From assembly GCF_024228675.1 (NCBI RefSeq), contig NZ_CP100461.1, positions 3,938,754 through 4,002,753 of the forward strand: 64,000 nucleotides of DNA. The letters are read 5' to 3'. Source of the DNA: Salinigranum marinum (GTDB lineage: Archaea > Halobacteriota > Halobacteria > Halobacteriales > Haloferacaceae). The notes under the pieces are model-generated. The model was not told where the DNA came from. It saw only the letters and a program-made list of their open reading frames with translations, and searched no databases. A program made the translations under genes and the position numbers. Of this stretch, positions 54,328 to 62,393 are shown in pieces (the stretch's first letter is position 1; each line of letters begins with the position of its first letter).

Positions 54328-55326
54328 TCAGGCCTCGACGCGCCCGATCCGGGTAGCGTACTCGCGGATGACCGCCGAGCCGTCGAGGAACTCGTCGGTC
54401 CAGACCGTGTCGGGGTCGACGTCGCCGGAGAGGAGGTCGGTCTCGGCCAGGAGGTCGGCGAGCCGCCGCCACCGGTCGCGGTCGTGTGCGCCCCAGCCGT
54501 GGGTCCGGACGTGGTCCGTGTACTGCAGGCGCTCGGCGGCCGCCTCGAACTTGCGCGTCTCGATCTCGCGGCGGCGTTCGAGCGTCGCGTTCCGCGCGAC
54601 GAGCGACTCCACTGCCGAGTCGGGGTCGGCGGTCGCGTCGGCCCATCCCCTCGCCGTGGCGCGGAGGAACGCCCGGAGCGTCTCGCCGTTCCCTGCGGCG
54701 AACTCGCGGTTGGTCACGAGCGTCATGCCGTAGACGCCGAGGTGATCGCCGATCGGGAGTTCGTCCGCCGTCCGGTCGTGTTCCAGTTCGAGTTCGAGCC
54801 CGTTCGTGACGACGCCGACCGCGGCGTCGACGCTTCCGTCGAGCACCTGGTGTTCGACCCGGTGGTGGGTGTTCGGGTCGACGTCGAGCAGGTCGACCTC
54901 GTCGCGGACGCCGACGTTCTCGAGGAACTGCGCCGCGAGCAGACGGGTCTTCGTCGCCGAGGGGGCGACCGTACAGCCGGCGAGCTGTTCAGGCTGTTCG
55001 AGCGGGCCGCCGAAAGTGTCTCGGAGGGTGTACACCGCTGCGGGCGTCTTCTTCGTCACGGCGGCGACAGCGAGCGGGTCGAACCCCTCGCTCTGTTTCG
55101 CGAGGACGGCGCTCGCTCCGGCGAGCGCGACGTCGGCGCGTCCCCGGGCGGCCTGCTCGGCGGCGAAGGGCGAGCCGTGCCCCTCGACGAACCGGACGTC
55201 GATGCCCTCGTCGTCGTAGTAGCCTCGGTCCCGGGCGAGGAAGTAGGGTGCCTGAAAGCCGTTGGGCTCCCAGTTGAGCTGGAAGTCCACGGTCGAAGCC
55301 GCGTTCGAGTCCGTGTTCGCGGTCAT
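54328..55326 (-). CDS. Signal-less NMT1-like binding protein 3
   Basis: This 332-residue protein has the same fold as the Tat lipoprotein but starts MTANTDSNAASTVDFQLNWE, with no export signal. It shares LNWEPNGFQAPYFLARDRG, YTLRDTFGGPL, RAFLRATARGW and THGWGAHDRDRW with the lipoprotein and the HTH fusion, so all three are paralogues. It is the last gene of a three-gene operon with four-base ATGA overlap. It may be a cytoplasmic binding protein or an enzyme on this fold, as THI5/NMT1 and MqnA/MqnD are. Its stop lies next to that of the AAA ATPase. Confidence 0.82.
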   Translation of the reverse strand: MTANTDSNAASTVDFQLNWEPNGFQAPYFLARDRGYYDDEGIDVRFVEGHGSPFAAEQAARGRADVALAGASAVLAKQSEGFDPLAVAAVTKKTPAAVYTLRDTFGGPLEQPEQLAGCTVAPSATKTRLLAAQFLENVGVRDEVDLLDVDPNTHHRVEHQVLDGSVDAAVGVVTNGLELELEHDRTADELPIGDHLGVYGMTLVTNREFAAGNGETLRAFLRATARGWADATADPDSAVESLVARNATLERRREIETRKFEAAAERLQYTDHVRTHGWGAHDRDRWRRLADLLAETDLLSGDVDPDTVWTDEFLDGSAVIREYATRIGRVEA

Positions 55327-56315
55327 TCGCTCGTCGCCTCCGGGCGGAACGTCCCCTCCGGGATGTGGTCGACGCCGAGCGCCTCCGGGCCGGCGACGTC
55401 GAGGAGGTGATCGAACAGCTGGTACATCCCGTCGATCGTCTCGTCGTTCCAGTCGCGGACGACCATGTCGCGCCAGCCGTCCCGTACGGCGCGGACGATG
55501 GCCGGGTCGTCGTACGTCATGAGGTGGTCTCCCACGAACTCCCACGGCTCGTCGTCTTCGACCAGAAGATCGACCGCGTCGCGGTAGGCGCGGCCGAACC
55601 GCCGGACCGTCTCCGGGTTCTCCGCCAGGAAGCCCTCGCTCGTGAGGAACGTCGAGATCGGGAGTTTGCGATCCGTGCCCGACAGCCGCTGGACGAGTTC
55701 GGAGACCGGGAACACCTCCTCGTAGGGGCCCCGTTCGGTGATCTCGGGGACGATCGGCCAGAACTGGAGGACGGCGTCGACCTCCCCCTCGTGAAGCATC
55801 TCGGTCAGCCCCACCTTCGAGCCGGCCTCGATCGAGGTGGCCTCCTCTTCGGGGTCGAAGCCGTGGTACTCGCGGCAGGCCGCGCGGACGAGGATCCAGT
55901 TCTTGTCCACCCGCCGGACGACGCCGATCCGGTGGCCCGGGAGGTCGGTGAGCCCCTCGATGTCGGTGTCCTCGTGGGCGACGAGGCCACCCACGGTCCG
56001 GCCGTAGGGGTGGATGGCGACGATCGACGCTCCCTCTGCCCGCTCGCGGGCCGTCGAGATGTAGTCGATGTCGATCAGGTCGGCGTCGCCGTCCTGGAGG
56101 CGGGCCTCGACCGTCTCCATCCCGCCTTCGAGTTCGTCGGAGACGAGCTCGACATCGAGGTGGAAGTCGTGGTCGTGGTCCAAGCCGAACCGCTTGATGG
56201 TGTACAGCATATACCGCGGGCTCCCGTTGTGCTCGAACCGGGCCCGCATCACCGGCAGGTCGCCCGCGTCGCCGTGCTGTTCGTCGATCGCGGTCTGCTG
56301 TGACTCGATGCTCAT
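55323..56315 (-). CDS. Signal-less solute-binding-fold protein 2
   Basis: This 330-residue protein has no signal peptide: it starts MSIESQQTAIDEQHGDAGDL. The bilobal fold is shown by LPGHRIGVVRRVDKNWILV, EGEVDAVLQFWPIVPEI and a C-terminal helix pair, MYQLFDHLLDVAGPEAL. His-rich strand LDHDHDFHLDVEL near residue 45 is unusual. It is less like the lipoprotein than its downstream neighbour. It overlaps the genes on both sides by four bases. Confidence 0.78.
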   Translation of the reverse strand: MSIESQQTAIDEQHGDAGDLPVMRARFEHNGSPRYMLYTIKRFGLDHDHDFHLDVELVSDELEGGMETVEARLQDGDADLIDIDYISTARERAEGASIVAIHPYGRTVGGLVAHEDTDIEGLTDLPGHRIGVVRRVDKNWILVRAACREYHGFDPEEEATSIEAGSKVGLTEMLHEGEVDAVLQFWPIVPEITERGPYEEVFPVSELVQRLSGTDRKLPISTFLTSEGFLAENPETVRRFGRAYRDAVDLLVEDDEPWEFVGDHLMTYDDPAIVRAVRDGWRDMVVRDWNDETIDGMYQLFDHLLDVAGPEALGVDHIPEGTFRPEATSE

Positions 56316-57205
56316 GGTCCTCGGGCGACGATCCGGCCGATGTCCGCCTCGCCGTCGATCAGGTCACGCGTCTTCATCCACTCGAGGTGCGTGTCGAGTT
56401 CCTCCCGATCGGCGAGTTCGGGCGTCTCGTACTCGGGGACCTCGATCTCCGCCCGGAGGTCGGCGACGTCGACGTCCTCGAAGAGGTCGGGGGCGACGTC
56501 CTCGTCGGCTTCGAGCATCGAGAGGTACGCCTCACGGAACTCGTCGGGGTTCTCGTTGATATCCCGAACCGCACGCGCGTACGCCCGCCGGAACCGGACG
56601 AGCGAGTCGCGATCGAGCTCCTCCGCGCCGACCATCCCCATGTGGTTCTCGAACTCGAACACACGAGTAAAACCGAGGCGCTCGGCGAGCGTGCTGTGGG
56701 GTTCGAGGAGGCTCACGGCGTCGACCACCCCGTCCCGGAGGGCCCGGAGGCGGTCGGTCGGCATCCCGTGGTGTTCGATGACGACCTCGTCGGGATCCAT
56801 GTGCCGTTCGAGCGCCCGGATCGCCGTGTACTCCTGGCCGGTCCGTTTGTTCACCCCCACCGGGACGTTCGCGAGGTCGCCCCCGTCCTCGACGTCGTCG
56901 CGGTTGGTGAACACGGCGTACGGCTGGTCGGCGAACGTCCCTTTGGCGACGATGCGGCCGTCGCGCATCTCCCACGTCCGCTTGAGGCTCTCCCACTTGC
57001 AGATGGGGTAGAGGTCGACGTCGTACTCGTCCGTGAGACGTTCCTCGGCGGGGATGTACTTCCAGTCCACGTCGGCGCGGTCGCGCTCGACCAGTTCGAC
57101 GTCGAGCCCTTCGTCGGTGAAGTAGCCGCGCTCCGCCGCCACCCGCTGGGGTAGCATGAACGAGAACGGCAGGTGGAACAGTCGAATAGTTTGGTTCTCC
57201 GTCAT
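56312..57205 (-). CDS. Signal-less solute-binding-fold protein 1
   Basis: This 297-residue protein starts MTENQTIRLFHLPFSFMLPQ, with no signal peptide. QRVAAERGYFTDEGLDVELV, LANVPVGVNKRTGQEYTAIR and GVVDAVSLLEPHSTLAERLG are those of NitT/TauT-type binding proteins. First gene of the operon; ATAAAA (57231-57236) read leftward is its TATA box, 26 bases before ATG 57205. No permease is present in the operon. Confidence 0.8.
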   Translation of the reverse strand: MTENQTIRLFHLPFSFMLPQRVAAERGYFTDEGLDVELVERDRADVDWKYIPAEERLTDEYDVDLYPICKWESLKRTWEMRDGRIVAKGTFADQPYAVFTNRDDVEDGGDLANVPVGVNKRTGQEYTAIRALERHMDPDEVVIEHHGMPTDRLRALRDGVVDAVSLLEPHSTLAERLGFTRVFEFENHMGMVGAEELDRDSLVRFRRAYARAVRDINENPDEFREAYLSMLEADEDVAPDLFEDVDVADLRAEIEVPEYETPELADREELDTHLEWMKTRDLIDGEADIGRIVARGP

Positions 57206-57289
57206 GTATCGAGGAAGCGAGCGTTAGTACATAAAAGTTAGTGACTAACCTTTATATGCGACGCGTCGATACGGTCGAGTGACATTACG
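57206..57289. promoter_or_regulatory. Divergent promoter with central palindrome operator
   Basis: Between the binding-protein operon and the cupin gene, the minus TATA (57231-57236) and the plus TATA CTTTATATG (about 57250-57258) flank the perfect palindrome GTTAGTGACTAAC (57237-57249). A further half-site GTTAGT is at 57223-57228. A dimeric repressor bound here would block both promoters. Confidence 0.7.
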
Positions 57290-57706
57290 ATGGACCACGT
57301 CACCGAGGGAGACAGAACGCGAGAGGAGGTCGCAGAGGGCGTCTACCTGGCCGATCTCGCCGAGAGCGAGCGCGCCTGCATGAAACACTGGCGGGTCGAG
57401 CCGGGGGCGACGCTTCCGACCCACAGACACGACAACGACCAGATCGGCTACCTCATCAGCGGGCGGTTGACGGCGATCGTCGAGGGGGAAGAACACGAAC
57501 TCGAACCCGGTGACTCCTACGCCTTCCCCGGAGAGGAACTGCACGGGGCGGAGAACCGCGGCGACGAGCCCGCGGTGGGCATCGGCGTGCTCAGCCCGCC
57601 GCGCGAGGAGCCCGACTGGGGGACGACCAGCGAGCGGACGGAGCCGACACGCCGGACGGACACCGGTGAGCGGGCCCGGTCGGCCGCGGCCGAGTGCGAC
57701 GACTGA
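57290..57706 (+). CDS. Small cupin protein, copy 2
   Basis: This 138-residue cupin has motif 1 PTHRHDNDQIGYLISG and motif 2 GDSYAFPGEELHGAEN, supplying the metal ligands, then PPREEPDW as in the cupin at 11100 and an extra 30-residue charged tail. It is divergent from the binding-protein operon across the palindrome. It may be a sensor or enzyme for the same compound; this is inference. Confidence 0.85.
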   Translation: MDHVTEGDRTREEVAEGVYLADLAESERACMKHWRVEPGATLPTHRHDNDQIGYLISGRLTAIVEGEEHELEPGDSYAFPGEELHGAENRGDEPAVGIGVLSPPREEPDWGTTSERTEPTRRTDTGERARSAAAECDD

Positions 57707-57858
57707 CTGGATCCGCTTGATCCGCTCTCCGACGCCCCGTGGCGTGTCGTCCCCGGGTTCCGTTCGTCTCCTCCGCAGACGCGTCCCTATCTCGGGCTCG
57801 AACCGCCGGCGAGACGAGTCGGCGAAGTCGGCCCACACGCTTTCGATGGCGTGACGCC

Positions 57859-59523
57859 CTACGCGTCCGACGCGACACGCCCCTCGGGAACGACGCCCTC
57901 GTCGGTCCACCCGCGCTCGTGGTAGTAGCCGTCGAGCGCCGCTTCGAACCCCGACAGCGAGTACGGGAGGCTGTCGTCCGCCCGGTCGAAGCCGCGGCGG
58001 TTGTTGAAGTGGCGTTCGAGGTCGACGATCCGAGCGCCCACCGCGTGGAGGTCGTCGATCGACGCGTCGAGCAGGGCCTCCAGCCGGGCCTCGGAGACGA
58101 CGTCACGGGAGAACCGACAGACGATCCCCGAGTCGACCACCGCGTTGTGGTTCTCCGCCCGGACGAGCCGTTCGGGCTTTCCGTCGAACCCCTCTGGATC
58201 GAGCGCCGCCTCGGGGCCGACCATCGGGTACTCGTAGACGTACATGCTCCCGTAGAGGTGGTCCGCCCCGCGGTTGGCGGTCGCGAACGCGAGCGCCTGA
58301 CCGTTGAGGGTGCGACCGTCGTGGGCCGCGAACTCCATCCCTTTGACGCTCCAGTTCTCCACCCCGAGTTCCCCGTGGCAGCGGTCGATCCCCTCGGCGA
58401 GGAGGTCGCCGATCCCCTCGCGGTAGGCGATCTTCTCGACGGTGTCGTGGACCAGTTCGGTGTTGCCGAACTCCCCTTCGCTGGCGAGGTACGCCGAGAC
58501 GACGTCGCCGCAGGAGATGGTGTCCATCCCGAGGTCGTCACACTGGTCGTTCGCCTTCATGACCGAGACCACGCTGTCGACGCCCGCGTTCGACCCGAAC
58601 GCCATCACGGTCTCGAACTCCGGTCCCTCCGTTTCGAGCCCCGTCTCCTCGTCCCGCGTCGGGAGTTTGCACGCGAACGCACACTGCGAGCAGGTCCCTT
58701 TCCGGTACTTCCGCTCCTCGACGCGGTCGCCGTCGATCCCCTCCGCGCGCTCGAACCGCACCTCGGAGAAGTACCGCGTCGGGAGCGCCCCGACCTGGTT
58801 GGCGTAGGCGGTCAGCCCGGCGGTTCCCTGGGCTTTCATCGGGTGGTCGACCGTCGCGGCCTCGCGGTGGATCGCCGATCCCTCCGGCGCGTCGACCTCG
58901 TGTGCACTCGCGCCCTCGAACGTGAGCCCCTTGACGTTCTTCGCGCCCAAGACGGCCCCGAGGCCGCCGCGGCCGAAGACGCGGTGGTCGGTCGTGACGA
59001 CGGCCGCGAAGCGGACCCGGTTCTCGCCCGCCGGGCCGATGCAGGCGACGTGATCGGCTCCGAGTCCGTGCTCACGTTCGACGTAGGCGCTCGTCTCCGA
59101 GACGCTCGCGCCGGCGAGGTCGGTCACCGACTCGAACCGGACGCCGTCGTCGCGGACGTGGACGAAGACCGGGTCGTCGCTCGCGCCGACGAGTTCGACC
59201 GCGCCGTACCCCGTCGCGGTGACGTTCCGCGAGAGGAAGCCGCCGGCGTTCGACGAGAGCAGGCCACCCGTCAGGGGCGAGACGGACGTCGCGTTCGTCC
59301 GCCCCGTGAACGAGGTCCGCGCGCACTGCAGCGGCCCGGTGGTGAACACGAGGCGGTTCTCGGGGCCGAGCGGGTCGACGTCGAACGGGACGCGGTCGTG
59401 GACGAGTTTCGTGCCGACGCCGCGCCCGCCGATGTACGCCGCGGCGACGTCGTCCATCGGCTCCTCGCGTGCGGTGCGAGCGCCCACGTCGACGGTCAAC
59501 AGCGGCCCGCGCACGTGTCGCAT
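57859..59523 (-). CDS. Aldehyde ferredoxin oxidoreductase (tungsten)
   Basis: This 554-residue AOR-family enzyme oxidises an aldehyde to an acid and reduces ferredoxin using a tungsten-bispterin and a 4Fe-4S cluster, in the cytoplasm. Cluster ligands are C278, C281 and C285 (CSQCAFAC) and C469 (DSGIVCRF). Pterin-binding stretches TGRTNATSVSPLTGGLLSSN and MDTISCGD are present. Some 50 residues shorter than the classic AOR. ATG 59523 (MRHVRGPLLTVDV) matches the family start. Neighbours suggest the substrate is linked to the binding-protein operon. Confidence 0.93.
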   Translation of the reverse strand: MRHVRGPLLTVDVGARTAREEPMDDVAAAYIGGRGVGTKLVHDRVPFDVDPLGPENRLVFTTGPLQCARTSFTGRTNATSVSPLTGGLLSSNAGGFLSRNVTATGYGAVELVGASDDPVFVHVRDDGVRFESVTDLAGASVSETSAYVEREHGLGADHVACIGPAGENRVRFAAVVTTDHRVFGRGGLGAVLGAKNVKGLTFEGASAHEVDAPEGSAIHREAATVDHPMKAQGTAGLTAYANQVGALPTRYFSEVRFERAEGIDGDRVEERKYRKGTCSQCAFACKLPTRDEETGLETEGPEFETVMAFGSNAGVDSVVSVMKANDQCDDLGMDTISCGDVVSAYLASEGEFGNTELVHDTVEKIAYREGIGDLLAEGIDRCHGELGVENWSVKGMEFAAHDGRTLNGQALAFATANRGADHLYGSMYVYEYPMVGPEAALDPEGFDGKPERLVRAENHNAVVDSGIVCRFSRDVVSEARLEALLDASIDDLHAVGARIVDLERHFNNRRGFDRADDSLPYSLSGFEAALDGYYHERGWTDEGVVPEGRVASDA

Positions 59524-59616
59524 GGGTGTCGCGTGTGACGACGGCCGTATGACTGTACCGGAACATATCAACTGGCGTGAAGAACCTATATGTAGCGGGC
59601 GTCCACTCGACCGGGC

Positions 59617-60045
59617 ATGGACGCCGTCGACCACATCAACCTCGACGTGGACGACCTCGACGCCTGTTACCCCTTCTACCGCGACCGGCTCGACCTCGAC
59701 CTGCTCCGCCCGCCCGAGGACTTCGTGGGCGAGCACGCGATGTTCGAGGCCGGCGACACCGTCGTCACGCTCGCAGAGACCGGCCGGGCCGAGGGGTGGG
59801 TCCCCGACGAACTGGCCCACCCGCTCGACAAGGCACACCTCGCCTTCTCGACCGACCGGGCGTCGTACGAGGCGCTCGTCGCGGACCTCGACGGCCAGTT
59901 CCCCAAGCAGGGACCGTACGACTGGGGGGAGTTCGAGGGCTTTTATTTCCTCGACCCCGACGGTAACCTCCTCGAGGTCGTCACCTACGACCCCGTTCCG
60001 GACGACGTGGACCGGACGCTCCTGACCCACGACGACGTGGAGTAG
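59617..60045 (+). CDS. VOC-family protein
   Basis: This 142-residue glyoxalase/bleomycin-resistance fold protein has VDHINLDVDDLDACYPFYRD and HLAFSTDRASYEALVADL, with a C-terminal FLDPDGNLLEVVTYDPVP. Ligands His6, His83-region and Glu in LLEVV fit a metal site. CCTATATGTA lies about 27 bases before ATG 59617. Divergent from the AOR gene over 93 bases. Confidence 0.85.
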   Translation: MDAVDHINLDVDDLDACYPFYRDRLDLDLLRPPEDFVGEHAMFEAGDTVVTLAETGRAEGWVPDELAHPLDKAHLAFSTDRASYEALVADLDGQFPKQGPYDWGEFEGFYFLDPDGNLLEVVTYDPVPDDVDRTLLTHDDVE

Positions 60046-60099
60046 CGACCCCGTCCCCCCCGCGGCGGACGCCTCCTCGCTCCGGGATCGACGCCGGTC

Positions 60100-61191
60100 T
60101 CAGAGCGCGAGTCCGACGTCGCCGCCGAGCACGACGACGACGTACGCCGCGTACAGCGCCAGCAACGCGACGCCGGTCGGCCGGCCGACCCGCCCCCGCC
60201 AGAACGCCACCCCGACGACGCCGAGACCGGCGACGAAGAACGGCCAGTGGACGGTCACCACCGTCCCGCTCGTGTCGATCGGGGCCAGGAACGCCAGCAC
60301 GCCGACGTTCGCCGTGACGAAAAAGAGCGTGCTCCCGACGACGTTTCCGACGCCGAGATGTGGGCGTCCCTGCCGGACGGGTTCGAGGGTGAGGAACAGC
60401 TCTTCGAGGGAGGCGACGAAGCTCACGACGGTCGCGCCGAACGCCAGTCCCGTGAGTCCGAGGAGCACGAGCAGGCCGCGCGCGCCCGACACCGCGAGCT
60501 CCGACCCGACGGTCATGCCCACGACCGCGAGGAGCGCGACGCCGAACTGGAACCAGCCCTCGCGGCCCCGCCGGACGTCGGCGAGCCACGGGACTCGCTC
60601 GTCGAGGTCCAAGTCGAGATCCAAGTCGAGATCGAGCCTCTCGGCTTCCGCGCTCTCGCCGCCGTCCCCGTCACCGTCCTCGTCGCCGTCCACCAGCGCC
60701 TCGGTGACTTCCTCGGCACCGAGGTACTGGGTACGCGTCCCGCGTTCGAGCAGGTAGACGACCACGAGGAGCGGGAGGTAGCCCGCGGTGAGCACCACCC
60801 CGTCGGTCCGGGTGAGCACGCCGTCGGACGCCAAGAGGAAGAACAGCGTCGGCGAGCAGAGTAGCAACAGGAGGTACGACCGCGGGACCCTCGTCTCGAA
60901 CGGCGCGAACAGTCCCGCGAGCCCCACCGCCGCGCCGAGGACGAACACGCCCTCGCCGAAGACGGTCCCGAGTGCGAGCCCCGGGAGCCGGTCGACGACC
61001 GCGGCGATCCCGAGCACGGCGTTTTCGAGGTCGGTCCCCGCGAGCAGCACGGTCAGAAAGAACGCGGAGACCCCGAGTTCGAGCGCGCTCTCGGCGACCG
61101 ACTCGACGAACGTCTCGACGCTCACGACGACGAGGGCGACGCCGGCGAGGAACGACACCGCGTCGACCACGGTCGGCGACAACCCGAGCAT
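60100..61191 (-). CDS. Cation exchanger-like membrane protein (CaCA-related) B
   Basis: This 363-residue protein has about ten helices; motif EELFLTLEPVRQGRPHLGVG with NVVGSTLFFVTAN matches the paralogue at 46222, and LAGTDLENAVLGIAAV its first repeat. The central loop is acidic and contains five consecutive Leu-Asp pairs, encoded by a short repeat near 60614-60640. GTTAAC lies about 25 bases before ATG 61191, so it is leaderless. Confidence 0.75.
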   Translation of the reverse strand: MLGLSPTVVDAVSFLAGVALVVVSVETFVESVAESALELGVSAFFLTVLLAGTDLENAVLGIAAVVDRLPGLALGTVFGEGVFVLGAAVGLAGLFAPFETRVPRSYLLLLLCSPTLFFLLASDGVLTRTDGVVLTAGYLPLLVVVYLLERGTRTQYLGAEEVTEALVDGDEDGDGDGGESAEAERLDLDLDLDLDLDERVPWLADVRRGREGWFQFGVALLAVVGMTVGSELAVSGARGLLVLLGLTGLAFGATVVSFVASLEELFLTLEPVRQGRPHLGVGNVVGSTLFFVTANVGVLAFLAPIDTSGTVVTVHWPFFVAGLGVVGVAFWRGRVGRPTGVALLALYAAYVVVVLGGDVGLAL

Positions 61192-61353
61192 CGGTCGGAT
61201 CTCACGCGTCGGGCTGTTAACGGTTCGGAAATCGGACACACGCACCCCCGACACGCGACTGTCGGGGTCGTCACACGAGCGCCGACGCTTCGGCGGGAGG
61301 GTCCGCGACCCCGGGACGCACGTTTATCTGTCACCGGTCGATACCGTAGCTAC

Positions 61354-62304
61354 ATGAGTGTCTCCGACGCGATCGCGTGGGTCAGACAGCCGGAGTACAC
61401 CGGCGAGAACAGGTGCCTCCCCTGTACGGTGGTGAACGTCCTCGTCGCCGCCGTCGCCGCGGCGCTCCTCTCGGTCGTCCTCACGCCGCTGGTCGGCCTG
61501 GTCGGCTTCGCCGTCGGGGTCGGACTCGTCTACCTCCGCGGCTACCTCGTCCCCGGAACGCCCCAGCTCACGGAGACGTACTTCCCGCCGTGGCTCCTCC
61601 GACTGTTCGGCAAGGAGCCGATCGAAGCCGTCGACACCGGGGTCGGGGGAACTGGATCCGCGGCGACGACCCCACGCGCACGCGACCGCACGACGAGTGC
61701 GACACCCGGGGCGGCGACACCAAGCGGATCGGGCGGAGAGACGGAGGGGACGACCGGGGTTGAGACGCACACGCAGTCCGAGGCAGTCGACGACCCACTC
61801 GTCGGGGCCGGCGTCGTGGACGCCGACGGCGCGACCCCCACCCCGGCGTTCGGGGCGGCGTGGCTCGACCGGGCGGCCGACGTCGAGGCCGAGGGCGTCG
61901 ATCCCGCGGACGTGGCGGCGGTCTTCGGCGCGGACGAGGCACGCGAGGCGGGCGCGGAGTCGTTCGTGCTCGACGGGAGCAAGTCGGTCCGCTGGGGGTC
62001 CCACGCGGCGCTCGTCGCCGACGTCGCCGCCGCGGCCCTCCTCGCCGAGCGTCTCCCCGTGTGGGAGACGTACGACCGTGACCGTCGACAGTCCGTCCTG
62101 ATCGGCCTCAGACTCGGCCTCGATCGGTGTCCCCTCTGTGATGGCGACGTTTCACACACACGGGAGCGGGTCGACCCCTGCTGTCAGAAACCCCACCTCG
62201 TCGCCGACGCGGTCTGTTCGTCCTGCGGGGCGGCGCTCGCCGATGCCGCCGTGGTCGACGACGGCGAGACCGACACCGTCCGCGAGCGCCTGCTCGTCGG
62301 TTGA
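61354..62304 (+). CDS. Membrane-anchored zinc-ribbon protein, unknown
   Basis: This 316-residue protein has two helices (about residues 24-64), a Thr/Gly/Ala-rich linker, and a soluble C-terminal half with CPLCDG, DPCCQ and CSSCGAA cysteine pairs that could bind zinc. Residues about 205-245 (SVRWGSHAALVADVAAAALL) form a conserved haloarchaeal helix pair. No family recognised. TTTATCTG lies about 27 bases before ATG 61354. Confidence 0.75.
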   Translation: MSVSDAIAWVRQPEYTGENRCLPCTVVNVLVAAVAAALLSVVLTPLVGLVGFAVGVGLVYLRGYLVPGTPQLTETYFPPWLLRLFGKEPIEAVDTGVGGTGSAATTPRARDRTTSATPGAATPSGSGGETEGTTGVETHTQSEAVDDPLVGAGVVDADGATPTPAFGAAWLDRAADVEAEGVDPADVAAVFGADEAREAGAESFVLDGSKSVRWGSHAALVADVAAAALLAERLPVWETYDRDRRQSVLIGLRLGLDRCPLCDGDVSHTRERVDPCCQKPHLVADAVCSSCGAALADAAVVDDGETDTVRERLLVG

Positions 62305-62393
62305 TACCGGTCGCGGGCGACCGGCGCGCGGTCGTGCGAATCCTCACGAACGTCCCGTATAAATAAATACCATGACTCACTGCATACTGGTAC

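Noticed and set aside
54328..57205. Triad as THI5-type HMP-P synthase
   Set aside because: The Cys-rich iron motif expected near the middle of THI5 proteins is not seen, and no thiamine genes adjoin.
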